Assembly: GCA_025765615.1 (NCBI GenBank)
Contig: JAIVFJ010000067.1
Location: 124,001-188,000, forward strand
DNA length: 64,000 bases
Direction of reading: 5' to 3'
Source of the DNA: Zopfochytrium polystomum
Taxonomy: Eukaryota; Chytridiomycota; Chytridiomycetes; Chytridiales; Chytridiaceae
Part shown: in pieces, positions 12,149 to 24,464 of the stretch
Layout: every line of letters starts with the position of its first letter
Numbering within the stretch: position 1 is the stretch's first letter
Program-made: the position numbers and the translations under genes
The notes under the pieces: generated by a model
Database searches by the model: none
Told to the model about the DNA's origin: nothing
What the model saw: the letters and a program-made list of their open reading frames with translations, nothing else

Positions 12149-13152
12149 ACGTGGGTCGTCTCCGTTCCGACAGGGAGATGCCGAGCGACCTTCGACCTTT
12201 ATGTAATAGTGCAAACGAAGAAAGAAAAGAAGGGACGCGTACCTTAGGAAGTGAACACGGATATTCTGCCGCAATTCAAGTGCCGTGCAAAATCTCACGC
12301 TCCGTGTGGACGAAATGCAAGTACTGGAGCGGAAACGGACTGAGTGCAAATTCAAGGACAACACACTTCGTTGCTTCGCGGCGGGCAACTTGAAGCTGCA
12401 AGAGAGTCTTCATATGACTTTCACTTCCAATTGCCAAAGGGAAAATCCACCCACCGATCCACCAGAGGCATCATCGATTCCCCATTTTCCCTTGCTTTCA
12501 AGTTGAAAGTTGCGGCTTATTGTTTGCGATGCGCCTGACCAAAACAAGGGGACGGTTCCTTCCTCCCTGCTTCCATCTCACCAGCCACAATCCAAAACAT
12601 GTCAAACGCGACACCGCCAGGCGGCAGCTGCTCCCTTAGTCCCTTCCCGCCCACCCGTTGCTTGCGTTGTGCCGTACTTCAGATGCGCGCCCGCCGCGCC
12701 ACCACTCCCGCAGCCTCCCGCGGCCTCGGCTTCGAGCCAGCGCAGCGCTTCGGCGACGTCTGGGGCATCTTTGCATCGTTGCGGGCGCGACTGCGTTGAT
12801 CGTCTTTGGGCACGACCACGGCAGCGTGGAGCGCGTCGAGTGCGTCGCCACCGTTCTCGGCAGGCGTCGCACGTCTTGCGCCGACAGAGCGCACGGTGAC
12901 AAGGTGGAATTGTGGAACAAAAACGCTGAAAGCGAAAAAGTTGTGGGCAGATCGAGCAACGAAAAATCCCGATTTGGAAATGGGATGGTGAGCGTTTTTC
13001 GAACCGTTTGGCAACGATTTCGAGTTTTTCCGCGAACGATTTTCGACAAACAAAAGGGAAAAGGTGGTGGTTTGGAGACTGCGACAAAAACGTTTCTTTT
13101 TGCAATTTTTGATTGGGGAAGACACCATTTCGTCGCTGTTGCCTGTGGGGCC
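12149..13152. other. Intergenic, GC-rich, no supported gene
   Basis: Several overlapping reading frames exist on both strands at 12600-13238, as expected for GC-rich DNA, but none shows a family motif or a consistent splice pattern. The interval should contain the promoter and 5' UTR of the CSA gene. The frame of the first CSA exon stays open upstream to 12658, so a longer N-terminus cannot be excluded. Confidence 0.4.
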
Positions 13153-14983
13153 ATGCAGGCCTGGCTACGATCGCGTGAGGCTAACGGGGCAGTCCGCGTC
13201 AGCGGCCGACCGTCCACATCTATCGCTTCGACGAGCACTTATTCGCTCCACCGTGCCCTTGCACGCCGCCGCTGGCTTTCTCTGCGCCTCGCACCCCCAT
13301 CCCGCGCACCAGCTGTTTCGGCCGTGGAGCGGTGCCACAAGGGTCCCGTCAATTCTCTCGATGTCGATCGCGTCGATTCAAGATTGTGAGTATTTGGAAA
13401 CTCCAGGCGTCCTCTTACGCAGCAAATGTCCTCTCCACTCACTGCCCAACCGCGAGTGCCCAGTACCTTCTAATTTGAAAACTTAGCCTTCTTTCAGGGG
13501 GAGCTGACGCCTCAATACATATTTTTGATCTTGGCATGGCAGATAACGCACCCGCCGGTGCTTTCGGCGAAAACCTGTCTTCCGCAGCCCAAATCCCAGG
13601 AAAAGTGAGACCACTTGCGAGCATAAACAAGTTTCGTTCTTCTTCTCCCCGATGCTCGAGTAATCCTCCTTCCGGCGGCAGGTCTGTTGGAGGGACTGGC
13701 CACAAGTTCAGTATCACAGGAGTGAATTGGTATCCACTTGACACTGGACTATTCACCTCATCCTCCATGGACTGCACTATCAAAATTTGGGACACCAACA
13801 GCCTTGAGGTGAGGCAACATAGTTAGCCGAGTTTTGTTTCAATTTCTTTCCCTAACCAACGACAGAGTGTGTGCAGCTTCGCGCTGGGCCACAGGGTTCA
13901 TTCCCACGCTCTGCCACCACATCCAGGCGCACACGCCCTCATTGCGGGTAAGCGAACAGGCCACTGGTAGACGCTTTAAGCGGCATTTCCTTCGTACAGC
14001 GGCAACGGAGGCCCCTCAAATCCGCCTGTGTGATATGCGCTCCGGAGCGTTCACCCACACTTTGGCAGGTAAACGACGCAAACATATCCTCTCCCTTCCT
14101 TCACTCAACTCTTCGTTGCCGATAAAGCTGACTTCGTCGGAGGTCATATTTCTAGTGTGCTTACTGTCGCTTGGTCACCTTTAAATGAGCATCAGCTTGC
14201 CTCTGGAAGGTTCGTGATGGTATGCCCGCACATGCTCTTATGGCCTACTTAGTCGGGATAAATCTATTCGACTATGGGACATCCGAAAAGCAAAGTCCTG
14301 CGTCACTACTTTCGACCAACATCGCACCGTTCAGGCAATTGATCCTCAGTCTCAGTCAACTCATCCTCAGTCAACAGAGAGAAAGTCCGCACAGAGGTCA
14401 GGAAGCACAGCTTCAATGCCGTCTATAACTGCTCATGCTCACACGGCTGCTGTGAATGGTGTGGTTTTCACTTCGGATGGGATCAACATTCTGTCCACTG
14501 GGCATGATGAGTGCATTCGACTCTGGAACGCTGAAACGGGTCTCAACACTTTGGTGAATTACGGACCGCACATTCATAACAAGGCACCCGTGGCCAATTT
14601 ACCGGCAATTACACCCATCCACCTTTCTTGGCCTCCAGTTCTATTTCACGCTAGTGATAATCGACAAATCATAGCATTTGATTTGCTGACTGGGGCGATC
14701 GTCGGTCGACTGAAAGGTCACTTCTCTCGGGTTGGATGTGTTGCGCTTCGTCCGCACAGCCATGTGAGAATGCCTTTGCCTACTCCTGCTGATAATCATA
14801 TAAGGAGCTGTACTCTGGCGGCAACGACAACGAGATTTTGTGCTGGAAGCCAGGATTCCTTGCAACTTCCTTCGATGGTTTGGAGGATTTGAAGGTGAAG
14901 CCATTGTTCGACCTCGACTACGTACTGAATATTGCGCTGTCGAGAAGGTCTATGAGGATAGTTGGAGCGATTACAGCAATTGA
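13153..14983 (+). CDS. ERCC8: CSA/ERCC8 WD40 protein, transcription-coupled repair
   Basis: Substrate receptor of a CUL4-DDB1 ubiquitin ligase acting at stalled RNA polymerase II. The exons follow human [15 protein letters not shown] start region, [14 protein letters not shown], (intron 13387 to about 13498), [29 protein letters not shown] and [10 protein letters not shown] (DDB1-binding WDxR-like position), [123 protein letters not shown], and finally, after a ~50-nt intron, [12 protein letters not shown] and stop at 14981-14983. This acidic C-terminal tail with an ED(S/A)W motif matches the end of human CSA. The start at 13153 is the best match but is not certain. The gene ends about 80 bp from the convergent EDEM gene. 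Confidence 0.92.
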
Positions 14984-15064
14984 TAACCCGAGATAAAAGA
15001 TGTTGTTGCCGAAAAGGGGCAAAGAATAAATGCAACAAACCCCGACCCCCCTTCTGCAAACGAA

Positions 15065-18000
15065 CTAAAAAAAACCTCCACAACAAGCCCGAGGATGACT
15101 GTGACAATGCGACAGGCACGCCATTGACTGACCCGCATGTAAAACATTTCTTCCACGGTATACCGACATTGCCGCCTTGATGGAGCTCTCGGACATTGTT
15201 TCAGCCGGCCTTTTCCAGCTTCGTCCCTTGGTAATGCGCAGGTTTGTTATGGGCTTTCCACTGTATTGGAGTAACACCGGCACCGTTGGACTGTGCATTG
15301 CTTGCTTCCAGTCATCCTCGTTCCACAACTTGTGAAGAAGTGTTGCCCTGATTTCTGCACCAGCCCAATCGACACCCCCCCTTCTGTGGGGCGAGCGTAG
15401 ATTAATTTCGGAAGGACTCTCACCCAATGCTCCCGCATCGTGTTTCAGGAATGACTCCGTAACGATCGCCGAGCCAGCATTTGCGCCAATAAGGAACACC
15501 GGAATTCCAACGATAATAGGATTTTCATGTGTTATAGCAGTCGGTTTAGCGCCAACGGTCATTGTGAAAAGCTGCTCGTCATGAGCTACAATCCCCAGCG
15601 CAACCGCTCCCGCTGCTTCCGCGTTTCGCGCCTTTTCTGTAAACAGACAGCCACCGCGCTGCACAATTGCTATCTTTCCGATAAAGGTGAAGTCCGATGG
15701 GTAAGGGCCGCAGCCATTTGATAGAACTGTCTGCAGAGAGGGGCTGTCAGCGCTGTCGCGCACTGAACCAGCCACTGTGCGGAGAAGCGGTCGAGCAGGT
15801 GCCCGTAATTCCATCCCTCGCGGCGGAAGGGCGGCAAATGTCGCAGGTTCGGCGCGAAAGTCGACAAGCGTCTCGCCTAAAGCAGGAATGACAATCTTTG
15901 TCCGCAAGGTGAGAGCGTGGATCTCTCGTTCAAAGTCGACAACGGACGTGTCCTCCGAGGGATTAGCGTGTTCGGAAGGAAGACGGTTCTTGCGCTTTCC
16001 ACGACGGCTCTTTGTCGGTCGCGTTTGACCCGATCCTGAGGGAACTGCTGAGGAGGTCGGAGAATTCTGGTTGAGGAATTCGAGGCCAGATTTGGGGACC
16101 TCCACGAGTTGGTCCGGTCTCACTTTGTAAGACTTTGGTCCTGAGTTAATCTGATTGGCCCATGAGTCAAACTTACTTCGTTTTGGTATGGGGGAAGCTG
16201 TACCTTAACGATTCGATACGCGTCATTTCCTTTGTCCAGAATCAACGTCAACCGGACGCCCCGCATGGAATTCAAGCGGAACCCATCTTTGACCTGTGAA
16301 AGCGGTGTGGTCAGGTCAGCCTTCGTTATCGAGCTTTAAATATGGTAACACGAACCGGTTCCATTTGAACTACATCAGTCCTGCCCGATTGATCTGTCAG
16401 TCTTTATTGTTATGGAACGAGTTATTGCGATGCGAGTGAAAAGCTCGAGAATGAGGCCGGAGAGATGCGACCAACGAAAAGGGATTAGGAAAGGAAAAGT
16501 GGGTCAATTCCGGTACTTCGATCATCTTTCATCCCAGAAACTATAACCGAAACACCCATACACGAATCGCACAAAAGGGTAACGAAGCATACGGTTGGAG
16601 AGTGAGGGCTCGAAAATTTCATAAATAGTGCAGTGCCTAATGCCTAGACTGCCACCACCTAAAACAAGCGAGGAGACTACGGTTCGCAGCAACAAGAGCT
16701 ATAACAAACAGGGCGTTTTTGACTACTTGCGTGATATCAAATTCCTCGAGTTCGAAGAGAGAGGGATCGTCCGTGTCTACTTCGGGGACAGGGCAAGTTG
16801 CCTCTTTCCAAATGAACATCTCCATCGCGAACATGTCTGGCAGACCAAGAAACTTGTTTACATCAATCATATCTTGCATGTCAACAGGATGCCAGGGCCG
16901 GGTTCCAGCGAGAAGAGTGCGACGGTGAGGTGGGCTCGCAACTTTAGGGCAAACATCGGGAACATAATGAACTTTCCTAGGCGCTCGGATATTTCCAGTC
17001 CTCTTTTTCTCCACTCGGGCTCTCGCCTTGATCACTCGTTGCCGATTGGTAGTTAAATTAAACGGAAGTTGCAGCGGGTGACCCTCTTTTCAAAACAGTT
17101 GGCTGAGTATCAATGCGGATGTATATTCTCACCAGTGGTAAAAACTACGTTGGAATCTATGCGATTGTATAAATTGTCTGGGAGGACTTGTTACTATGTC
17201 ATCAGTTATCTTCCATAGCCAAATCACCTGTATCAAAAAGCAAGTACAGGTACTTCAGGGTTTCGGAAAGGAAGAAACTTTCCATTCTGTCATCAAGAGA
17301 TCCGTCCGCAACAGATCTAACCGAGGCAAAGCCGCACATTGTGCGCATAGTGCTGTTGATGTCACGAACTATACTTTCTCCCACTAGTAAATAGTAGGGA
17401 TTTTTCGTTGCCTGTTCCACGGTTAAAAGTCTGAACATGTTCTCTGAGTGTCGCCAGAACCTGATATAGGAAATAGGTTGACTCAGCAAATTCTGGTCGA
17501 AGTGGATAGTGTGGAATATTTAAAGACCGAGAGTTAAAATCAAATCGTTCGGGGAGACCGTGGTATCGGCGCCATAACGCGAAGAAAATTCGGTGTCCCT
17601 TTTCCGCGCTTGCAACATCGCCAGCTAGTACCTGTCGTCTTGTTACGGCTGGTTACTATGCCAAAATCATTTACCTGCAAGCCAGGGAAAAATGCGCTGA
17701 GAGAATCTATCCATGAGGTGTAAAGGGCTCCGTTGTTCATATTCACGTTACGATAAACAAGGCCACGGGCCTCTTTGATGTTCTTCATCAAGGATGTGTA
17801 GGACTTCGAAAACACTTCAAGGTAATCTGACAAGCGGTTGAATTTCACATCGCCACTGTCTTGCAACAAACCTGAATCCCCGAAAAGAACATATGCTTTC
17901 AGTAGGTATTCGTAAAACGAATCCATCCCTGCCCCAACCCCTGCCATTGGTTGGATCCACTAACAGAGCATCACATCAACAACCCAAAAAGCGGAGGAAA

Positions 18001-19026
18001 TCCATGTAATACCTTTCCATTCTGTATGTCGATGGTGTCACCAATTAGGTCCATTCCACTTCGCCGTTCCCACAAGGCAAGTAGAGCATTTTTTGCGACT
18101 CGCTTGTCTCTACGTTAGGCAGAGCTTTCTGAACCGGAAACTGATTTAAACGAACCTCAAATTTTCGTATGCCGCTAAGACGGCTCAGCGTGCCGAACTC
18201 CAATATCAGAGATCCAGCACCAGCCGTGCACGTGTCATTAACCTCGTGACGAAGAACTCCTCGAAGCAAATTCACCTGGATTAAACGTGAATAGACGCGA
18301 ACTCCAACATGCACGCTTACGCGAGGGTATGGAATTTTTGTGGGGGTATCGAACGCGGGCAAAAGCCGGCTTCCCAAATCAAATGCCAGATCTAGCAGCT
18401 CGCCTTCATACCAAGGTAGAAACATGCCCTTTTCTTTGTCGATCGCGAGCAAATGCGCAGATAACAGGCCTCCAAGCATTCGTATTGTCACTTCGAAGAC
18501 TGAAACGCGCGAATCGACGGCGAAGTTGACGTGTTTGATCACGAGCCTTACAGCCTCTTCGAATCCATCTCGATCGCCGAGAATTCCGAATACGTCCAAA
18601 GTGTCAACAAGCGTAAGGGAATAGCCACCAAGAACGTCATTAACATGGATGTTGTCTGGATTGCTTCGGTCGGGACCACGACCGGAGCATGATATTGGGT
18701 TGAGCTCATCCATTGGAAAAGCATTATCCATGTAGCTGTTGTACCCTGATCCGCCGTCAGTCAACAGGCGATAATTCAATGTGGGCACAAACCGTGATAG
18801 AACATCTCCTTCACCCCATCTCTGTCGTACGTAGATGGATTAGTCCAATGAATACTTTGCATCGCAGATCCTATCCCGACCTCAGTAAGAGCCTTCGATG
18901 GTCCGACAAGGCCGTAGCCATGGGGGCGACAGCAAGGAGGAACGCAACAAGACCCATTACAACTGATAATCGCCACCGATGGCACCGCACAATGGTTCGC
19001 CAAATGCAGCCTCGCCAGTCCGCCAT
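15065..19026 (-). CDS. EDEM3-like GH47 alpha-mannosidase with PA domain
   Basis: ER glycoprotein quality-control mannosidase that marks misfolded glycoproteins for degradation. N-terminal hydrophobic signal (VMGLVAFLLAVAPMATAL); the start may be 19026 or 18957. GH47 domain: DGVKEMFYHG joined by a 47-nt intron to YNSYMDNAFPMDELNPISC, then DVLGGYSLTLVDTLD, VFEVTIRMLGGLLSAHLL, MDSFYEYLLKAYVLFGDSGL, NMNNGALYTSWIDSL, ATKNPYYLLVGESIVRDI and SLDDRMESFFLSETLKYLYL. A C-terminal protease-associated (PA) domain follows at about 15500-15850 (GKIAIVQRGGCLFTEKARNA), the architecture of EDEM3. About ten exons. The end is uncertain: one reading stops at 15065, but a final intron could instead lead to a hydrophobic tail near 14971-15110. 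Convergent with CSA. Confidence 0.88.
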
Positions 19027-19738
19027 TGTGCAGCTGTCCAAAATGAGGTGATCATCCCAGAGCACCGTTGCAGCTCCTCCTGGAGTGGTGCATTTCCACC
19101 CCTCCATTTCCTTTCCAACACTTTTCCTTTCACCTTGTCTCCGTTGTTTTACAACCCAGCCCGATCTTCGCCCATTTTGAAGACTTCCTTTTCGGCTGCC
19201 ACACCCAGACGGAACACTGACTGACGCAGACAAGAAGTATCGAGATGTGGAAACATCAAAGAAGCCGAAGATGCAGCCGCAGCGCAACGAAAAGATTGCT
19301 CGCTGCAAAAGGGCAAAGGCGCCAAAGGTGAAGATGAATACTCTCCCGGAGAATCCGGATCATCATTTGATGAAGAAATAGATGGCGAGTATGGACGAGA
19401 TTGAAAAGGGGAAAGGTTGATCACTAGACTCGAGGACCGGCTTTCTCGAGTGGAAGTGACTGCACTTTTGTCCAGATGCTATAGTTTTCAGATGGCTGAA
19501 GCACACCCAAGTGCTGGTGTGTGTGTTTGGGGGTTCCCCCTGTGACGTTGACACCCACAAGGACTTACCATGTATAGGAGAAGGACTGACCATGCACACA
19601 TTCCCTCTTTGCTCACTCCATTCACACACCCTCTCAGAGTAAGATGAACATAATCTTGAGTGCTTTTGAGCACGCCTTTCTCAGTAGTCAAAACGGTCCG
19701 TTCGATGCATCTGACTAGTTCCCGATCCTAGGTTCCTG
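19027..19738. other. Intergenic between EDEM-like and hydrolase genes
   Basis: Divergent promoter region of the two flanking genes. A plus-strand stretch at about 19200-19400 reads as an acidic or lysine-rich peptide in two frames (for example DEYSPGESGSSFDEE), but no start, splice pattern or family could be assigned. Confidence 0.35.
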
Positions 19739-19921
19739 GTGTTCATCCATTCAATCATTGGGTGGTGCAGAGGATCGGCACGGATGGGCCGAAATCCGGG
19801 CCGATCCAGTTCGCATGACGTCGTCAGGCAGACAAACCGGAAAAAAAAAAGTGTGACAGTATTTAATAACAAAAATATAACAAAAAAAAAACCCCCCATT
19901 GAATTGACCCCATTATTTGTG

Positions 19922-21892
19922 ATGGGGGCCGACGATGACCACGAAGCGGCGGCGGCGGCGGCGGCGGCGGCTGCAGGCACCCACAACAACAAGCAGGACA
20001 AGAAGCAGCAGCAGCAGCAGCAGCAGCAGGACAACCAGGAGCAGCAGCCGCAATGGGCCCCCTCCGCAACCCGTTCGGCGTCCGTCGAGGTTGCCCGGCG
20101 GCCGCCGTCGATGCGGCGGTCGGCGACATCGCGCTCAAGGGGTCGCCGCGGCGGCGGCGACAGGGGCAGACGAGAAGACGGACGAAGAGAGAGAGAAGAA
20201 GGAGAGGGCGGGGCAGGTGAAGGCGAGGAAGCACCACCCGCACGCTCTTTTACCCGTAGCAAGTCTCGCGAGAGAGTCGCCCATGCGCTTTCGCGCCGCG
20301 GATTCACCTTCACCTTCGGCAGCAGCGCAGGCACCACCACGGGCGATTCGGCGCACCAGCAGCAGCCGCGCCCCAGTAGGTTTCTTCGCCGGGCAAACAC
20401 CACAGCTCAGTCCTTGTCGCCATACGATGGCCACCCGGACTCGGATCCGTTCGTTTCACACCCTGGATGGGGCTCTACTCTCACCTCGACCATTCGAGTC
20501 CTACGAGGGACCCTCCTCTTCGGGAAAGACAACCTCGTTCTTGCCAGGTCCATGACCGCCAATGTTGCATCTCCCGCTCCGCTAAACTGCAGCATCAAGA
20601 AGGTATACGTGCCCCGCCGCGAAGACATTGTACTGGATGGAATGTCCGCCAACGATGCCAAGGGCAAGATTACTGCCGAATGGGTGGAGTTCAAAAAGTC
20701 TGACTCAACGGCTAACCAACCTGGTCCTTCCACGCCGAAGAGCACTGGTGATGGGAGCGCCCTTCGCAGGGTTGTCCTTTATTTGCACGGAGGCGCGTAC
20801 TTCATCTGCTCCAGAAAGACGCACAGAACCGTCACTTGGCGTGTGAGCAAGTATTCCCGCTGCCGCCTTTTGGTCGTTGACTACCGCCTTGCTCCAGAGG
20901 CCGTGTTTCCTCTTGCACTCCAAGATGCGATTTCGTCATTTTCGTACCTCATCAAGGAATGCGGTTACAAACCTCACGAGATTGTACTGTACGGGGACTC
21001 AGCAGGTGGCGGCCTCGCCTTTGCTTTGTCGCTCTGGCTTCGCGACAACCCAGAGCAGGGTTTGGGATTGCCCGCCGGAGCGGCCCTTCTGTCCCCTTGG
21101 ATGGACTTAACACACTCCATGCCCAGTTTCCGAGTACACGGAGCTCACGACTACCTTCCGTACCAGGCGAAAGATCCCAAGTACATCAACGAGAATCGCA
21201 ATCATTTCTACGTGTCAGACAACTCCATGTTGACGAATCCTTATGTGTCGCCATTCTTTGCAAAGGAGGACCCCCTGAGGCCTTTGCCTCCAATGATGAT
21301 TCAAGTTGGCGACAGCGAGCGGCTTCGGGACGAGATCTTACACTCTGTGAACAGCACTTTCAAAAACAGTCCAATGCAGTTGGAAATTTACGAGGGCATG
21401 GTTAGTTTGCGCAATGAGACGTCAAAAGAGAAAGCCCACCTGACTCTATTTTGTTTCTTTCAGGTGCATGTCTTCCAAATGTTCGCTACGATCTACAAAC
21501 TGTCAGAGTTTGCACTTAAGCGTCTTGGAGGATTTGCTCAGGAGGTCACGACACCAGGATTTAATCCAGCACGGTTCAGGCGCCACATGACCTTCGTCAC
21601 TCTGGAGCGGGACTTCCCCGAGCGAGAATTGTCTTCCAGCGATGTCGAGGAGATGCTTCGCACAACCCGAATGCGGTTGCTCGCCTCGTCCGCTGCGAGC
21701 GGGGCCGGTTCCGCTTTCGCTAGTGTCAGTGTGGGAAATGATGCCTCTCAGAGCGTTTTGTCCTCACCCAGCGGATCCCCTCCGCTCGTGGACGAGCCTG
21801 ACGTTGATGCGATGGACATGACCATTTCACCAGACCCACCAGAGGACTCAGTCTACCACGAAGTGTTACGTGGCGAAGTTACTGCTTTGTAA
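19922..21892 (+). CDS. HSL-family alpha/beta hydrolase, polyQ/polyA N-terminus
   Basis: Esterase or lipase of the hormone-sensitive-lipase (alpha/beta hydrolase-3) group; substrate unknown. I prefer the Met at 19922; the frame is open upstream to 19739. After a poly-Ala run (about 10) and a poly-Gln run (about 8) and a basic Ser/Arg-rich segment, the catalytic domain shows the oxyanion HGGAYF, YRLAPEAVFPLALQD, the nucleophile motif GDSAGGG (Ser), LSPWMDLT, the acid region QVGDSERLRDE (Asp) and the His in EGM/VHVFQMF. A 63-nt GT-AG intron at 21401-21463 interrupts EGM/VHVFQ; it is a multiple of three and free of stops, so naive translation keeps 21 spurious residues. A roughly 120-residue Ser-rich C-terminal tail follows the fold. 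No membrane anchor is obvious. Confidence 0.85.
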   Translation: MGADDDHEAAAAAAAAAAGTHNNKQDKKQQQQQQQQDNQEQQPQWAPSATRSASVEVARRPPSMRRSATSRSRGRRGGGDRGRREDGRREREEGEGGAGEGEEAPPARSFTRSKSRERVAHALSRRGFTFTFGSSAGTTTGDSAHQQQPRPSRFLRRANTTAQSLSPYDGHPDSDPFVSHPGWGSTLTSTIRVLRGTLLFGKDNLVLARSMTANVASPAPLNCSIKKVYVPRREDIVLDGMSANDAKGKITAEWVEFKKSDSTANQPGPSTPKSTGDGSALRRVVLYLHGGAYFICSRKTHRTVTWRVSKYSRCRLLVVDYRLAPEAVFPLALQDAISSFSYLIKECGYKPHEIVLYGDSAGGGLAFALSLWLRDNPEQGLGLPAGAALLSPWMDLTHSMPSFRVHGAHDYLPYQAKDPKYINENRNHFYVSDNSMLTNPYVSPFFAKEDPLRPLPPMMIQVGDSERLRDEILHSVNSTFKNSPMQLEIYEGMVSLRNETSKEKAHLTLFCFFQVHVFQMFATIYKLSEFALKRLGGFAQEVTTPGFNPARFRRHMTFVTLERDFPERELSSSDVEEMLRTTRMRLLASSAASGAGSAFASVSVGNDASQSVLSSPSGSPPLVDEPDVDAMDMTISPDPPEDSVYHEVLRGEVTAL

Positions 21893-23127
21893 GCTTTCTT
21901 AGGAAACTTTCTGTGTGCCTTCATTTATTACTCTTCTACCCTCGAACATTCCTGCCTATATTGCGTTTTTGTTTCAGGCCCGGCCTCGTCTATGCTACTA
22001 GCGTGTTCATTTCACCGCTTATGCTTTTGGTGAAGTCCTCGATTACTCTGGGGACAGGAATAGACCAATGGGATCCTTTGTGTTTTCTGTCTTTGGTCAG
22101 CTGTCTGTTCAGTCCAAGCCTTGCTCAAGAGGGTTGAACTGCCCCACCACGGGACACACAAGGCCTCTCCTTGCGCCAATTCTGCGAGTGACATAGCTAC
22201 TCCCACCTACAGCTGTTCAGCAGCGAGTAGAATGTCAGCCCTCAACAGCAATCAGTCCCACTTACACGTGAAGAAAAAAGAGGGTAGGGCAGGTACAAGT
22301 AAGGAAGGAGGGTAACTGAAAAGGCAGAGTGAAAGGTCAGATCCCAATATTGAGAGAGACTGTTGAGCAATGTTTACGCTACTCTGCCCCTAGTTGGACA
22401 GCGCAAACCACAGACATGAACCAAAGGACACTGACTAATGCAGCCAAATGCCCAGAACCTGAATGACTGCCACAGTAAATGTCAGGCAGAAACGAAATCG
22501 CGGTCAAAGGCCACGGTTGCAGCGAAAAGGGCGAGGTTGAGGGCGGCGGCAAAGTCGAGATCGCAGTCGATAATCGCGGCCAAAGGCCGCGATTGCAGCG
22601 AAATGTGAGACTGAGATTGCAGCTGTTGGCCGCAACAGTGACAAAATTGGCGGTGTCGTTGACGAGATTGGAGGCAGCAGCAAAGCCGCCGCAGCTGAGA
22701 GACACCTGTCGCTGCCACCAACAGAGGGGGAGAGAGAAGGAAGTCAACCACGAAGGGGTCAGAAGGTTGCCACTGTGGAACTCAAACCTGGAAACACCCA
22801 CAGTTGTACATGCACCCCACCAGGCTGCATCAGCACGACCTGTGAGGACGACAGGCTGTCAAGCCTGTGACCTCAAGTAAAAGAGTGTATACCCACTTTA
22901 ATTGTGAGGATTATCTACCTGTCTTGAAGCATGTTATACACGCATTCGGCTTGGACTCCGCTGTGTATATTATTTAATTATTATTGGTTGTGCACATAAG
23001 CCACGGACTGACACTTGTTGTTGTGCCTCGTCACCTGCCACTATTATTATTTGTGCTATTGTTATTATTATTATTCTGCACAACAGCTGCAGACTGAGTG
23101 ACTTAGTGTTTGCTCAACTGCTGGTAT
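21893..23127. other. Intergenic DNA with repeat fragments
   Basis: No gene supported. At 22500-22620 there are local near-repeats of GGCCGCGATTGCAG-like units. At about 22690-22850 the sequence matches a segment of the dispersed repeat seen at 52600-52750 and 58110-58260 (GGGCTGCATCAGCAC core), so this is a truncated copy. 22970-23090 is rich in TTATTATT. Confidence 0.5.
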
Positions 23128-23345
23128 AGGGCTTCCTTGCACAGTGGTTAGAGCGCTCTCTTTGGGAAGGTGCCAAGTTCAGACACGCTGATTGTTGGGC
23201 TGCAAAGCCCAGTATGTCCAGCTAATAATCCCTCACTTTTGGAATGACTAAGGACTGAACCACTTCTGTGGGAGAAGTGCAAAGTCCAGATGCCCAGCTA
23301 CCATGATGTAATACCTCATATGAGTGGTATGAGACGACAGGGCTT
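23128..23345 (+). repeat. tRNA-derived SINE candidate
   Basis: The head carries an A-box-like TGCACAGTGGTTAGAGCG and, about 30 nt later, a B-box-like AAGTTCAGACAC, the spacing of a Pol III tRNA promoter, but no complete tRNA fold is present. The body (23220-23330, containing CTGTGGGAGAAGTGCAAAG and CTACCATGATGTAATACC) recurs on the opposite strand at about 53545-53680, which shows it is dispersed. Confidence 0.5.
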
Positions 23346-24065
23346 TTCTTTCTCTTTCTGTTGATGATTTTTACTTATTTTCAATTTGTATTTTCCTTTG
23401 TTTTGGCTCTTTTTCTTGTTTTATCTTTTGTTTAATTGTCTGTTTACTGCCTCTCTTTGTGTGTCTTCCTTTCTTTCTGTGGCTGTGGTGACTGTCTTCT
23501 TGTCTGCACCAATCATTTCTTGCCAGTTCCTCCACCCCCCCCCCTCCACTCTGCTCTGGTGGCTGTCTGCCAAGAAATGGCCCCATGATTCTCTGAGCTG
23601 TCTCTCTTTGTTGATGGCTCAGCCCCATTTGGTGAATCACCCACCCATTCTGTTCTTTACTGTTTTTATTTATTATTTTGTTGTTTTGTATGTGTTTTCC
23701 CTCCTATTTCCTCTCCTCTCTGTGATTCCAACCTTCTACTATTTAAACTGCTGCGCCCCCTTCTTGTTGACTGTGAGAACTGTACCTGAAGTCCCATGCC
23801 TGCCATTTTCTTCCTGACTCTGTGTATGAGCTTGGGGTGGCAGTCCCCTGGTGTGTGACAGGAGGGTTGGTTCCTCTTGGCCATCATGGCAGTGTGTTGG
23901 GTTCAATCCCCAGTGCACCTCACCATTCTTCATACTGTTTGGGGTGGACTGGGTAGGAGCCACTTGGTGATGGAAGGATAGAGGGGAAATCTGTGGTGGT
24001 GCCTCTAGGTTCCTGTCAATACATCTAGTCAATTCCAGTCATCACCACACACAACGCAATGTCAT
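23346..24065. other. T-rich intergenic DNA
   Basis: Pyrimidine-rich on the plus strand, with no motif-bearing reading frame. The plus-strand ORF at 23386-23817 is hydrophobic only because of T-richness and is not supported. Confidence 0.4.
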
Positions 24066-24464
24066 CCAACCTAAACTCGTTGTTGGCATGTTCACCAGTC
24101 ATGGGCGAAAAGGAATCCAGGACCTAACGCAGACAGAACTATTTATTGCCCTCAGCTACGACTTTCCTGCACAGACCATTCTTCAGACATGCCACTACAA
24201 CTTGCACGAGCATGTCTTTCCTGGCTTTGTCTGCAGCTACACTAAGCTTCAATCTCTTAGTTCTGATTTCTTAACTTCTCTTTCTGATGATTTTACGGAT
24301 TTTCCTGAAATTGATGACTCTCCTTCTTTCAAGCCTGTCGAGCCACCACTTGACTCTTACTTTCGATTATCCAACTCTCCTCTTCACAGTGCTCCCTCCT
24401 CTCCTACTCACCAGCAACTGTGCCACGCTTCTGGGGGATCATCAACAAACACCGCAGATCAACC
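24066..24464 (+). pseudogene. Copia pol fragment, integrase-RT linker
   Basis: A plus-strand frame reads CHYNLHEHVFPGF, followed by a Ser/Pro/Asp-rich linker, resembling the conserved VHVSFHENVFPG-type segment just after the integrase of Copia polyproteins (compare HFHVSFHENVFPG in element A). It has no start or catalytic domain and is cut at 24465 by a family 2 LTR. Confidence 0.45.

Noticed and set aside
12602..13238. Several overlapping GC-rich frames on both strands
   Set aside because: No family motif and mutually exclusive; open because of composition. Only the end of one plus frame belongs to the CSA gene.
19681..20403. 240-codon minus frame opposite the hydrolase N-terminus
   Set aside because: It is antisense to the poly-Ala/poly-Gln low-complexity region; its poly-Cys and poly-Ala runs are complements of CAG and GCG repeats.
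23386..23817. Hydrophobic 143-codon plus frame as a membrane protein
   Set aside because: Explained by T-rich DNA; no start context, homologue or splice evidence.
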